NCBI GenBank assembly: GCA_963969395.1
Contig: OZ017796.1
Span: forward strand, 7,814,501-7,878,500
Direction: 5' to 3'
Length of the DNA stretch: 64,000 bases
Origin: Pseudoscleropodium purum
Lineage: Eukaryota; Streptophyta; Bryopsida; Hypnales; Brachytheciaceae
The position numbers and the translations under genes are program-made. Of the stretch, positions 1 to 12,737 are shown one piece after another (position 1 is the first letter of the stretch; every line of letters begins with the position of its first letter). The notes beneath the pieces are model-generated. The model saw nothing but the letters and a program-made list of their open reading frames with translations, had not been told where the DNA came from and searched no databases.

Positions 1-1
1 G

Positions 2-512
2 GATTTTGTCGCAGATTATGTCTTCGGAGATAAGAAGTTTGGGGGCAACGCACAGTCAATCACAAAGGAACGTTTTCTTCACCACACATCCTTCTTGTGG
101 GATTACCGAGATGCTCGCATGGCGTATTTGAGACATCCAGACAGGGCTCCTGCATATCGACTCGTGAGCGCTTTATCTGCCTGGCACCTTCAAAAGTGTT
201 GCCCTCATCTAGATAGCCACCATCTCATGAAAGCTCTCATCTGTTTGTTTCAGTCCTTTCTGATCTATCTCCTCCCATGTTTTACAGGCTCGGCAGCATT
301 CGGACTTCATCTGCCGCCTCAAAGACCACTTCCCGTCACGGGAGGCTTTTGTGGATTCTGTAGTGCAGGCATTCGAGCAGCAATTTTCGCTACAAGAGAC
401 CGACTTGGAGACCATTGAGAGAACACAACCAGATATGCCTCATCTTAGTAACACTTACGTGTTGAGCACTAACCAACTTGTCGAGTCGTTGGAAAAGGTG
501 TTGCCACAATAG
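2..512 (+). CDS. Lipoate-protein ligase A-type (biotin/lipoate A/B ligase family) protein, 3' end only
   Basis: Only the last two exons lie in the window: 2-163 and 288-512, with a GT-AG intron at 164-287 and stop TAG at 510-512. Exon one opens in frame at base 2 and contains GDKKFGGNAQSITK followed by HHTSFLWDY, which is the conserved core of the lipoate-protein ligase A / BPL-LplA family as found in plants. The joined C-terminal part carries a CRLKDHF segment and ends in ESLEKVLPQ. Family members attach lipoate or octanoate to the lipoyl domains of 2-oxoacid dehydrogenases and the glycine cleavage H protein, usually in organelles. Targeting cannot be judged because the N-terminus is outside the window. 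The splice junction joins YRL to ARQHSDF, which keeps the frame. I am fairly sure of the family and less sure of the exact substrate (lipoate or octanoate). Confidence 0.8.
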
Positions 513-1279
513 CTATAATATACAACGTCCATTTAGAGTGACCCTTTCTGTTGACTTGTTTTTGTCACTGCAGCCTGGTCTGAATGCCGGATGAATATCA
601 GGTGTGTCGGAGTTCAAGCTTGTGCTCTAAGAATGGAGGCTATACAAGCAAAGCAAATTGGAGCTTCACTGGGGCTTGCCTAGTGTTTTGAGATGAGATT
701 TGGAAATAACAATAGAATTTCAAGCGTGAAATTGCAAAACTCTGATAAACCCTTTTACCATTCTCACTTTCCCACATTTCCACACTCCTTGAATGGACAT
801 TTCTTTTCTTTTCTTCACGTCTGAAAATAAGGAATTTTTTTTCTCGTATCTCGTGGAATGCCCAAGGTAGATGTGCCAATGACTGCAGATGTGAAATTCA
901 AATACTTTTCCAAAATGTTGTAGGAACTTGCAAGCTCTAAAACTTGGCATGATTATCAAATGCCATGTTAAGATTCACTTCCCCCCAAAATGCACAAAAA
1001 GTTTTCCCTTTGCAAAATCTTTTGCAACTTAAAGATGGTGAGCTAAAAAACTAGTAAAAAGTAGCTTGCAGCTCTTCACCACACGGTGTGAAGTATTGTG
1101 TGGTTCCTAGCCTTTCCTAGCCTTTCCAAATTTCAGTATTTGTACGGTGGATGTCTAGTAGGTGTCTAGATTGAAGTTGTGTGTGGTCAATGGCCTACTT
1201 TACCTTATCTATTTTGGAAGCTCCACTTGGGACTAATGTCAAAGTAAAGATTAAAGTAACTATACATAAAAGTGTTTGA
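513..1279. other. 3' flank of the ligase gene, no gene seen
   Basis: This probably includes the 3' untranslated region of the ligase gene. It is AT-rich with short open frames only. A short direct repeat (cctagcctttcctagccttt) lies near 1107-1128. Nothing in either strand resembles a known protein. Confidence 0.5.
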
Positions 1280-1552
1280 ATAAGTTATTGAGTATTGTTC
1301 CTATTATTAAATTTCCTAATTTTTGGTTGAATCATATTGGAAGTTAGAAATGTAGTTTGGATTCTCTTCATTTGCTTCTTTTGGATATTGTATGAACAAT
1401 AAACTATGTATTTTCCAAGTGGTAAAAATAGGTACTCCTTAAAGCATTCCTAGATTCTCATGAATAGAAGTTGTATATTTTAGGCAAGAATCATTAGGGA
1501 TTAGTTTTAATATGGGTCACAATTAGGTGGTGTTACTTCATATATACCATTG
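1280..1552 (+). repeat. Dispersed repeat, copy 1
   Basis: About 270 bases that align, with many substitutions and small gaps, to 32005-32270 in the same orientation. Shared blocks include attgttcctattatt, then a ggattctctt-type block, then tcatgaatagaa, then aattaggt near the end. No coding capacity or terminal repeat is visible. It looks like an old copy of an unclassified interspersed repeat. Confidence 0.55.
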
Positions 1553-4200
1553 CATTCTATTTTGATGATGGATAGTAATTATAGCGATTTTAGGCAACTT
1601 ACTACAAATGGAGTTTTTACTTTTTTTTTGTGAAATTTTCACAGAACATGTGCCCACGGAGTAGCTTTAAGATACAACATTTTTCATAACTTTTGACTAC
1701 ATGGTTCAAAAGTTATAGCATGATGTGTAATTTTCAATGCTCAACGGGCAGCCCAAAAATTTCTTAAAAAATCACTTTTTTCAAAAATAAAAATTTGAAA
1801 TTGGTTTTCTAGATTTATGTATAGATAGAAAGGTTTAAATCATTCCATTTTGATTTATGAGATGAAAGTTATGAGGTGTTCTAGTTTGTAGGTAGTTATG
1901 GATTCCCTACTTGAAAATAAACTTTGGAGTCCTTTATTTAACTCAATTTTTTATATTTTTTGAAAAAAATAAAAATATATGACATACATTGTTTATTACT
2001 ACATTACCACCATAGGGATTGGAAAATTTCAATGGTATAATAAAATTCTTAACAATTTAGTGTTTTGAATCACTTCGTAGTTCTTTCTATATACTATTTT
2101 TTTCCTATATGTGTGCAATTTCAAATGATCTAAAACATTTCAAGAATATAGCCAACTTGACTTGAAGAATGAATCCAAAGAGTAACCACCATTTTGGACA
2201 TTTTTTCATACAAAAGTGACCTTGTGAAGTGCAGCTGCCCGTATTTTCTCAGGGTCAAAAAAAGAATTTTTGTCACTTCAAACCTTAATATCTTGCAATT
2301 TACAGTGGAAAATTATGAAATTTTTTCCACATCTTTTCAAACTAGTTTACTACAAGATCCTACAGTTATATGTGTCTAAAAATGTTTTTGATCTAAAATT
2401 TGGTGCTTGTATCATAAATGACCAATTTGGAGCACTTTGGGTGGAAACATAGTCTCTAATCTTTAGGGGTTAAGCCCTAAGTGTTGGAAAGTTCATTTCT
2501 TAAATAGAGTGCATTTTAGCTCCTAGTTCAAAACTAATTTATTGATTTATAGAGTGATCTTTGGGATTTTTGTATTGATATATATGGTCCACTTTGCAAC
2601 TGTAGAGTGGCCTTTGGAGCCACAAACCATAACTAGAATGATAAAATGAAGCCAAAATAAAAACGGTGGAATGAAACTAAGGCAGGAATGGTGGAATGAA
2701 AGAATGGAGAAAAATGGTGAAATTATATTAGGATAAAATTGGTGAAATGAAGTCAGGACAACATTAATGGAATTTTAAAGTCATAAGATTAAAATTGAAG
2801 CCCATAGAGTCTTTTCAATTGAGGGAGTTTGAAGGATTTTTTAAAGAACCCATGGAAACCTTGGAGGTTCAATAATCTTCCGAAACAAAGGTTGCAAGAA
2901 TTTGGAATTTAAAAGAAAAACTACAAGAATTGACATAGATAAATTTTGCAACTATAGAAAATTTAGTGCTTTAAGTTTTTAATTGAATTCAAAGTTGAAT
3001 TTTTCATTTTAAAAAGCTAGTAAAAGCCTTTGGAGTGCAACTAATTTTTGGAACAAAGACTGTAAAATTTAGGCTAAATTTTTTCTTAAATGAGAGAGTT
3101 GAAAGGATTTTGCAGCAACTAATAGAATTTACAATAACAAGTAAGACCATGGGGTTGGATCCTTGGCAATTTTTTATTGACAAATATAAATTTCAACACC
3201 AATTATTGTCAAATATGTACCTCTAAAGTCCAACAATAAGAAGTTCACACTAGATAAGACTTCTGCGGCAACTAAAGTATTTTTACCACATTATTCAAAA
3301 TTTAGAAAACAACACTTGTGATGGGTAAAAATTCATTTTTCTAAATTATTGGTCAATATTCAAAGAATTTTCAATATTTTAAGAAAAATTACAAAGGAAT
3401 AGCCAAAAAATATCTATAGAAAAGTGATTTCCAACTAAAATCTAATGCTTTCCAGACTTCAATACCCGTATTAAAATTTCCATAGTCAAAGGCTTCCAAC
3501 CTAAAAATGGGGCTTTAAAACCTTCATTCAAGTATTACCGATAGTACTGGTATGAAGAGTAGCAAACCCTAGTTTTCTTTGGTTCTTGTATTAGTTGAAT
3601 AATACATGAATGATATAGATTCCAAAATAATTTATTTCTAATATTCTAAAAATTAGTGATAGCAAATTTTTTTTCCTACTTTTGAACTTTGTGTTTTAAT
3701 TATTGAAAAAGTTATTATTTATTGTAAGAAAACTTCCTATAAATATCTTGGAATAAAAATATAAATCATTTGATTAATAAAAGTCCACTTAGGCAGCCTC
3801 TATTGACTTTGTAACTTGAAATTTTTACATGAATTTCTTAGGATGGATGCTACTCATCATAATCTACATGTGAAGCTTTGTTTCATATCATTCTGATAAA
3901 TATTGCAAAAGTTAAAAGTTTTTTTATTTCGATGCCAAATTAGGTAGCAAAAAATATTTTCTAAGAAAATGTAATTATTCATTTTTGATTGTATAGATTG
4001 ATACCTACTCAAAAAAATTGAACCATTCAATTTTGAATAATAAAGTCAAGGCTATGAAGAGTTTTATTTTACGGGAAATGAAGGTAGAAAAAACATATAA
4101 AGTTGTTGCTTGTGGCTCTCAATTTTGAAAATTTACAAATAAAAATAAAAATAAAAAAGGATAATAATTGTTCAATAAAACATTTTCACATTTCAGACTA
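1553..4200. other. AT-rich intergenic DNA, no gene seen
   Basis: Both strands are broken by frequent stops and hold only short open frames. At 2655-2765 there is a degenerate short-period repeat built on aatggtggaatgaaa. No RNA gene or protein similarity was recognised. Confidence 0.5.
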
Positions 4201-4201
4201 A

Positions 4202-4453
4202 GAATTTTTAATTTCTTGTAAAAGTGATTAGCATATTAGTTTTTTCTTTCTTTCAATACTACCTTCTACTTTACAATTTTTTTTTATAGATGAATATGAA
4301 AGTATTTCTAGTTAGAATTTTTTATATATATTTTCAACCCATTTTACAACATATTGACTTAAATGCACAAGTTCTAAGACATACAATTTTTTTCTAAAAA
4401 AGTTGAAAGACAAAACTAATATGCTAATAACTTTTACAAGAAATTGAAAATTC
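4202..4453. repeat. Foldback element with about 50-base imperfect inverted arms
   Basis: The left arm, about 4202-4253, contains aatttcttgtaaaagtgatt and gcatattagtttt. The right arm, about 4404-4453, is its near reverse complement (aaaactaatatgc, then acttttacaagaaatt). The inner spacer of about 150 bases is AT-rich and not symmetric. The shape fits a non-autonomous DNA transposon (MITE-like). No clear target-site duplication was found. Confidence 0.6.
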
Positions 4454-4744
4454 ACCTTTTAGAAGGGCTAGAAAAGCCTACATTTTGAAGTTTAGGCACA
4501 TTGAATTTGTAATTGGTGTGGATATTCATTCTAAAATTTGGGGACAATATACTTGAACAAGTTAACTAAAAGATAGTATAGTGGAATTTGTTAAAAAACA
4601 AATATTGATGAAGATTTCGACCTTGCTTAGGGGACAAGTATTTTGAAGTAGTTTTGGCTTCTAAACATGTTGGTCCTTAAGTTTTACATTTCTAAATATT
4701 ATTATTTATTTGTAGAGTTGAATTGCAAGATATTGTTTTCAAAT

Positions 4745-4879
4745 TTGAATATAGAAGACATCATTGGATGTCATTGTACCAACATTTGTTAAGAAATGAT
4801 CCAAGTTGGTCAAAATTGAATATAGAAGACATAATTGGATGTCATTGCACCAACATTTGTTGGGAAATGATCCAAGTTG
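4745..4879 (+). repeat. Two-copy tandem duplication, 71-base unit
   Basis: Unit one starts at 4745 and unit two at 4816, both with ttgaatatagaagacat and both ending in gatccaagttg. The copies differ at only a few positions (for example tcattgg against taattgg), so the duplication is fairly recent compared with the surrounding repeats. The unit length is not a multiple of three and the region looks non-coding. Confidence 0.85.
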
Positions 4880-6125
4880 ATAGCATTGGAGTAGTCTCAT
4901 CACCTTTTTTCAACATGCACTACTTCACTGTCAACTTTTATTCTTTCACACCTAATAGGGTTCACTAGAAGCTACAATAACTATGCCATTTCTTGAAAAT
5001 AGGAACAACTCACATGTTAATCTAGCCATTTCCAAGAAAATACAAATTTATTTCAGAATAGAAGGAATACATTGCAAGGTGGGGTGTCAAAAATTTTGCA
5101 TACAATTGAGATTATAAGACATGAGAAGTCAACGTCAATAGTTGTTTTCTACTAGATTTGCATACACTTTGCAAAGCATGCATTTTCACAATGCTTTGAA
5201 ACTATGTTTGCAACTTCTAGCTTTGTTGACATTGTGTCCTTCATCCTAGAAAGATAGGGGCTTGGACAACAAACATTGGAGCCCTGACAATACCAACTTG
5301 TTTCTATTGTTGGTGCTCTTCCCTAACCCCCTCAAGTGCTAAAGGTTTTAGAGAGTTTTAAGGTAGTCTAATACTCTTAAAGCAAACATTTAAGCCCACC
5401 TAACTCATCATTGATAGTAATAGATATTTAAAGCAACATGTCACTCATTTCTAAATAGGGATTGCATTTAAAACACAAAGCACAACAATAAAATATAGGG
5501 CAACTTGACATGTAGCTCTCAAATATGTTCTTTACAATTTGAGTTTGCCCATATTCCCTCTCAACATTATTAGAAGAAAAATTTTAAGGTGCAAATGAAT
5601 GTCTCAAAAAGAGGTAAATACTTCTTGAATTCAATTTAAAAAGTTAACCAAAAAGAATCAACACTTGTCACCAAAGTACTTCACTAAATGATCTAATTTT
5701 AATTTTCAAACCAATTAGTGTACTATTGCCACAACCAAAGTAAAAATAAAAGTAATTTTGAGATTGATAATTTAGGATAATTCAAAATCCAAAAATAATT
5801 CAAAAATCCATGACTTTCACACCATACATCCAAACACCACAGAAAAAATTCCATAAAGAGCTTTCCAATAGTACCATAAATGCAACTAGAGGACCCATGA
5901 TTCCAAAAATCTCAAAATAACAAACAACCTAATTTAACATATAGATGTATAAATAGGTGCATTATTCATTTCTCCAATAATTTTGAAAGTCATCCATTCA
6001 CCAATCTTCAAGTCTCATCATCCTTTGAGGGCTAACTCTCAAAAGTCATCCATTAGCCACTTTTTGTCCTTCCTACCTCATGAACAGGTTAACTCTCATG
6101 AACAGGATAAATCAATGTAAATATA
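4880..6125. other. AT-rich intergenic DNA, no gene seen
   Basis: No coding region, RNA gene or transposon protein was recognised. Near 6065-6110 there is a small direct repeat containing aactctcatgaacagg, just before the hairpin at 6126-6202. Confidence 0.45.
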
Positions 6126-6202
6126 AAGGTATGTTTGCACTTGGTGTTAAAGAGTGTTGTTACTAAGGGTTTCAACCTTAACACCAAGTGCAAACATACC
6201 TT
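6126..6202. repeat. Perfect 25-base inverted repeat with a 27-base loop
   Basis: Bases 6126-6150 (starting aaggtatgtttgcacttggt) are exactly reverse-complemented at 6178-6202. The loop is 6151-6177. As RNA from either strand it would fold into an uninterrupted 25-bp hairpin. It lies at the border between AT-rich DNA and the less AT-rich MKK3 neighbourhood. It could be the end of a small transposon, a small-RNA hairpin or a recent foldback. The sequence alone does not decide. Confidence 0.85.
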
Positions 6203-7475
6203 ACACAGTTGAAAGCCCAAAGCCCAACAATTATCGAAAAAAACAACTTGAAGATGTCTGACGTGAGAAGCACCACAAAACCATTTCGAAAAATATAGGA
6301 CCCTCAGATTATAAACTGTAATGTTTCATCCCCAAGAAAACCAATGGAAATGATACTACCATAAAGTATCACACTACCTTGGATTTGTGACAGGCGAAAA
6401 ATTTTAAAAAACTTAGCAACTAAAAAGTGAGAAAATTTTCCACCCACAAGCTAACACCAACGATGGACACAGTCGCAGCATCCGAGGCAATTAAATAAGT
6501 TCTTAACCAAGAGATTCATGCCCTTGCACCCAAGTCACCCAAGTCAGCCCCAAGAATCACTACCGCTACTGTACAGTATAAGTGTTGTCTGACCAGGAAT
6601 TTCGAAAGAAAGACTGGACACTTTCCCGACCTCTGCTGCTACTTGCAAGCAGTTACAGTTACATAATTGGCATAGAATAGATTGAAGTGACAAAACTGTC
6701 TACACATTAAGCTTAGAAGAAAAAAACTGCTCTGATCAGCAAGCCAAGGTACTAAATAAAAGGCTCGTTACCATTGGAGGATCTGCCTCGTCGTGCCTTG
6801 GAATGAGCAAGGCACGAATGGCTGTATAAGTTACTGACCTTTCACATAATGTGGACACCCTTCGACTTCGTAGGAACGGTCACCAGCTCCATGAAAACAT
6901 GCCCCCATGGAAATGGCACGTTAATTTTCTCCACCATCTGCTGCCAAAAGAGATATCTCCGCATCCCCACCTCATCTACAATAGCTTTGATGACCCCAGT
7001 AAACTAAAGCACCTCCCTCATTGTTGCTCTCGCTTGCACTACAACGGTTTGGAGATACATCAGAAACCTTCAAGTCCACTGAAGCACACTCAAGCCGCCT
7101 TCATTGAGGCCACTTACTAAACACAGCCGACGATGACACAAAAGTTTACATGACGCCAGCCTTCTTTGGACCTCTAGAGTCTAGATTTCCCCTCTTCCAA
7201 TCGCAACTTCAGTTCCTCTCCTTTACATGATTTCCTCCCGCCGACACTCAGCGACTACTTACCCAGCTCCATGTTAGTCCAGTCTTCCCACCATCAATGA
7301 GATTTCAGAATGTGGAGCCTGCCCTTTACAGCATCCTTGGAACACGTCTCCACTGACAAGGCACCAATCAGCACATGCTCCTAATAATGTCCATACCCAA
7401 GCATCCTGCAGTAGAAGCCACTGGCGAACACGTAAAAATTCTGAACTGAGAAGACGTCAGCGAGAACACACCCTA
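6203..7475 (-). other. 3' flank of the MKK3 gene, no separate gene supported
   Basis: Base composition is less AT-rich than upstream and similar to MKK3 introns and leader, so part of this is probably 3' untranslated or downstream transcribed sequence of MKK3. A short perfect hairpin with a 10-base stem lies at 6791-6817 (tcgtgccttg / caaggcacga, 7-base loop). An open frame of 89 codons at 6851-7120 (+) resembles no family I know and has no supporting features, so I do not call it a gene. Confidence 0.4.
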
Positions 7476-10400
7476 CTATTGCTGAATGTACAGCTCTTGC
7501 TTTGAGATGTAAAACGACCCCATTTGCTCCCCCGGTTCCATGCAAAATTGTTCGTTGAAACTGCCCATTCGCCGCTTCTCAACATCCATGCATGGACTGC
7601 TCGGAATCCCTTCCACTTGGACGCCATCACCTGTATAAACCCAGGCTTGCATAAGAACAGCAACTTCCAACCTCCTCAGAACCAACATAATCCACTCCCG
7701 TTCATATCCGCGCAAATACCAGAAACTCTTAACATCATACAGCTACTTTCTCAAGCAAAAGACCAAGGTGGCGGTACACATGCTCCCAGAAAGACGCTCC
7801 CCATAATCAAGCACCCTCACGTGCAACACCTTGGGGGTGTAGATAATCGAACCTGTTGGCACAAAGTGAGTTCCGACCACGAAGGTTCCCGACACGCGAA
7901 TCATGACTCCGCGTTTTGCAAATGCACAGCACTGCAAATTTTCCACCACATGCACTAATCTCTCTTCCGCTCGTTCACCAGCTAGCATGCTCCTGATGTT
8001 GCTCAGAGTCGTAAATATCTCCTCCGCTCCCGTCACCGCCTGGTTTGAAAACCTGCGACACATAAACCAGGAGCATCGAATCATCGACATGGACAACACT
8101 CAGGAAAATTAGAGAAACTACTGGCGCTACCTGGTATTTCTGGCGAAGCTCACAAAATCAAACATTTCAAAAAAATGAATAAATATGATTGAGCCTAATA
8201 AGCCTTCAAGATTCGGACGCTTTGACCAAACTCGCACAACAGAAGTGAAAAGTTCGCATGACTTTCAAATATCCATTCTTCACAAAACCGTATAAATAAC
8301 CAAGATTCCTTGAAAATGGAGGAATCTAAGCTACAGCTCTCAGCACTTCCATATATACAAATGAATTTTCCAGTTAAATTTACGCAGCTACTACAGCCTT
8401 CTTTAAAACAAACTGGTATCAGTGGCTTGAAATCGCAGCTAGAACTACAACCACTTACGAAAGGGTGGAGTTCGACGAATAGAGACCCTTCATGTGAGGC
8501 CACCGCACATCAGAGCCATCAAACAACATGTAGTAGTGCACCGTAAGCATCTGATTCACACCCAGAACCCAACTCTTAGAAATTAGGACTCGGCACACCA
8601 CTTCTTCCAACCTCGGGGACATTAAGATCGCTTTTAAGGAATTTAAAGAAGTACAACCAATTCAAATCGTGCACAATTCACGCCATCACACCACCCAACG
8701 TCTCACAGAAGCTTACGTCTGATAAATCTTTCAGTCGTTCGGTTGGATCGAAAACGCTTTGCACAAATCCCGCCAGGTCAACCTGTTGCTCCTCGTACTT
8801 CTTGATAAACGGATGAGACATTAACTACATACACAAAACAGGACATCGCCACCATTTCAAAGTTATCACACGTCTGTATGAGCAATTCACTACTTTGCAC
8901 TCAACAAATTGTTCCAGACCGCCAGTGCAAATATAAGAAAGATCCCCAATCACCAAACAAAAATCCCGCCCTAACTACTTCGGGAGCACCAAGTGTAAAA
9001 CGCTAACATTCCGACATTAGTCTATCCGCTCCACGCCATGCACTCACATGATCGTGGACGACCGAACCAAGGACTAGAACCAAGGATCTGCATGCATACT
9101 CAGTTTCTCTAACTCTGACGGGAAAGTTTGCCATCATCCATGCTGACACAGCGCTGTCCAAATACGTAAACCACAAGAAAGACACACAAAGAGCGCAGGC
9201 CAGGACAATCCTTAACCGCACTCAGAAAATCATCGACTGAAGCAAGCTCTCAATTCAGATCAACAGCCTACTTAGCCTCACAACCCATAGCGTCTTGCCC
9301 TCTCTCGTTGCACATTGAACACGTCTCGTGTGTGTATCATCCGCGAAAACACCAGGCACAAGTGCCCGATTGCACAGTTCACTTCTTAGCACAGAAAACA
9401 CAGAAAACACTATGATGCCAAAAAAGGTACAGCTCACCGCTTGAAAATTACAGAGTCCAGTAAAACCTCTCCATGAGACCGAAACACAAATAGCAAATCC
9501 CACCTGCTCAGCCGTTGGACGAGCCTCCGCCTCCTTCAGAAGACAAGCGTCCACAAACGAACGAAACTCCCATGAAAAACGATCGGCAGGCGGTGATGGT
9601 GACGGATCGTACATAACCTGTATGGCACAAATACACAAAGCGGTAAGCACTCTTCAGATTCCACGAAACCGTCACGTCAATTTTGAAGGACATCGAACCC
9701 GCCCCTCATCAACCAGACAAATCAGTAGAGCATTGTCTCATCCGCAGTTCCAAAGTACGGCAACAACGCATTCACTCCAATCCTTATCAGCTTGCATTCA
9801 CAGAAAGCGGTGGTGCCCAACTGTTATCAACCCCGTCCCAGATATACATACTTCTCTCCAATTTCTCACCCACAAAATTCTCGACCTACTTAGATAACGT
9901 ACATCGAGAATTGACTCATGATTTTCTCATTCAAACACCGCACATATTGGGAAATCTCAAAGAACAAGATATCCTACTTGAAGCATCAGGTTGACGGGCC
10001 CTTTGTTTGCACTGTACGGAAATTCGCCAGTTCCGCACTCCAGCAATGCTAGGCCCAGACTCCATATATCTGCTGGGTAGGAATAGCACTCGTTGTTGAT
10101 CCTCTCAGGGGACATGTAAGTCACCGTTCCTACAAACGTAGCACACTGCACACCCAACGTACCAAGATATCACTCTCTCACGTTGCGCTCAACAAGTGGC
10201 AGCCACACTGACACCAATGCACATACGATGCATCAAACGATCTACGTCACAATCACATGTCTATCGGTAAGTCCAGCTTTCAAGTCTAATCTCTTGAGAA
10301 AAGTCATGACAAGGAGGGAACCAACATCCAAGTACTCCAGGGAAACCAGGCACCCTTACAGACCCTTGAATCATTAGCTAAGAACAGATTACTCACCATA

Positions 10401-12737
10401 GCAATAGAATTATCAAGCCCTGAGCTGATTCCAAAATCGGTTATCTTAGGCTCTCCATTCAGATTGATCAGCAGGTTCGCTGGCTTAATGTCTCGATGGA
10501 CCAAGTGCCTTACGTTGTGCAGGAACACCAAACCCTGATCACCAACCCAGACACCATGTAAGTAGCTAAAACATGCCTGCCGCTGCAACTAAGTCTAGTG
10601 AAATGATACAATACTGGGAGTCTGGTTTTCTCACTCCAACCTCAAAACTTTATCAACTCACAAGAGCATGCACTACTTTCCGTGCATGACCTTTCACCTC
10701 ATTAAAACAGCTTCGTCAGGAACCTTCACCACTAAAGTATTGCTTCTGAAAACAACCCTACTCTGACCAGATTGTGCACGAATCACAGGATGCGGATTTC
10801 AGTGCGGACATTGATACTTACCTGTAACACTTTGCGGGTGATCACAGAAAGAATAGGTTCCGGTATGAACTTCTTCGTGCGCACAATGTCCGCAAGGGAC
10901 CCACCATCCATATACTCCAGAGCTATGCTGATTTGTCCACTATCCGGAGAATAGAAAGCTCCATAGAACTCTACCAAACCCCTAACTTGCGGTGCCTCGC
11001 AAAGGGTTCTGATCTCGTTCAGCAACTGCTGCCTTTTTTCCTGAAAAACACCCACCGCCAGAGGGTATCAGACTCTCTGCACAAAATCCTTCTCCTGTAG
11101 TCACACATGCATAACAAACTCCTTGCGGGCCATCGCACTACCCTCATAGGCTCCCACTGCTCAATCAATAGTCTTCCCATCACAGCGACACCAAGCCCGT
11201 ATCACTCCACTTATTCCCAGACACATACGAGAATCACGTCAACCCAGGACTCCAACAATCGTACCACAGTGCTCGATAAGGTGCAATGACTATGAGAAAT
11301 TGAGCGAGTGCTTGCTTGCCTTCTCAAACACATTGATCTTCTTCAAAGCCAGAATACGATGGGTTGGAATATGGATGGCCTTACGGACAACGCTGCTGGC
11401 TCCCCAACCAATAGCCCCAAACACGCACATCTCGCTGGACGCACACTGATATGTCTTCTCTTGCTCCCCGCCATCCCCAGCAGCATCCAGGGTGGTTGAT
11501 CTGCGCTTTTGTAACCCCAGCTCATTGATATTGTACTCGGCACACGACCTGCTCAGCAGATTCAGTGAACCCCCATCGGTCACCTTCATCACACCACAGA
11601 AGACCAAGATCAGACGATTGCCTCCATCATCGGCCACAACGCGTTGTAAAATTCATCTCACAAGCTAACCCAAAGCCAACAGGATGCGCATGATCACAGA
11701 TTCTCAGTACTATAAGCAATCGCATGAATAACACTAAGCATTGTTTTGTCTCTCATCACAGGCATTGTCGAATGCACGATACCACCATGCCATTCACAAA
11801 TCGAGATTTCCACGTCTAATTAATGCGGAGCAGGCACCAGATCTTCAACAAATAACCTTTCGTTACTAGTTCAGGAAAACCCGACCACAGTGAACCCTAA
11901 AATACGACGTAAGGACGATATTCTCCTTGATAACAGGACGATCATCCACAGAACTCAGACACAGTCATGCGCGATCTGGCCTAGAACGTATAATCTCAGG
12001 AAAAACCTCAAATTAAACCCATCGAACAGTCCAGCGACAGCAAGCTGTTCCCCAAGGGTATTGTCGATTTCAGGGCATTGTATTAGGTGTGCCCCTCAAT
12101 CGACCCCATCGCTGTTACACTGAAGGCGCCGCCTTCACCAGCAAAGTAGTTCTAAATCTCTTTGATCGCCCAACACAACACAGCTGCCCACACAAGTGAA
12201 ATGGCTGAAGGTGGGTATCTTCACACAATAATTTGACTAGCGATCGCAGAAACAGAACAACGGCCGTCGTCTGTTTTTCGTCAAACTTCACCAACCCCTG
12301 GCGAACGTCAAGAATCGTCCCCAAAACTACAAAAAAAAGGACCAAGTTTGGGGAAGTGGTAATGCAATGAGCCATTCAATAACGCAAGCCGGGACTTCTC
12401 GAAGCCGATTTGTGCTTCTCCGTGAAGGCTGAATTCGCCCAAGAAATCTAGACCAGGAAGGTGTGAAGAAAAACGGACCCATGCAAAGTGGCCATTTTGA
12501 ACTTCATGCGCGTTTCACTACGGAAATTATGATACTGGTGACCATTTTGGACTTCATCAACACAACAATGAATGAGGACCAGAATCCCGAATGCACGCAC
12601 GGATGTGAAAACCAGGCAGACAGTGATCCACCTACCTTGTACGAGGCCGATGCGTCGATGGACATTCCCGGCGCAAGGCTCGAATCCATATTCAACAGTG
12701 GCAACAGCTTCTTCTTCATCTGTTCCACGCCCGCCAT
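7476..12737 (-). CDS. MKK3: Mitogen-activated protein kinase kinase of the MKK3 type, with C-terminal NTF2-like domain
   Basis: Ten exons on the minus strand, 519 residues: 12737-12636, 11583-11320, 11040-10822, 10534-10397, 10145-9978, 9617-9504, 8824-8717, 8550-8459, 8052-7853, 7630-7476. All phases agree, and the length matches plant MKK3 (about 520). The protein starts [14 protein letters not shown]. It has a Gly-rich loop GAIGWGAS (90-97), the catalytic lysine in ILALKK (K115), HRDIKPAN (208-215), DFG (228-230) and an activation loop S-x5-T (S238, T244). The NTF2-like domain, about 370-519, is diagnostic of MKK3. Plant MKK3 links MAPKKKs to group C MAPKs in jasmonate, wounding and dormancy signalling. 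Intron 2 uses a GC donor (AAG/GCAAGC). An in-frame ATG 25 codons upstream (12812) has no stop between, so a longer N-terminus is possible. I chose 12737 by family similarity. Confidence 0.93.

Noticed and set aside
6851..7120. 89-codon plus-strand frame
   Set aside because: No family resemblance, no splice or leader support, and it lies in probable downstream sequence of the oppositely oriented MKK3.
7524..7958. 144-codon plus-strand open frame
   Set aside because: It is antisense to MKK3 exons 9 and 10 and its sequence has no family resemblance, while the minus strand encodes the conserved NTF2-like domain.
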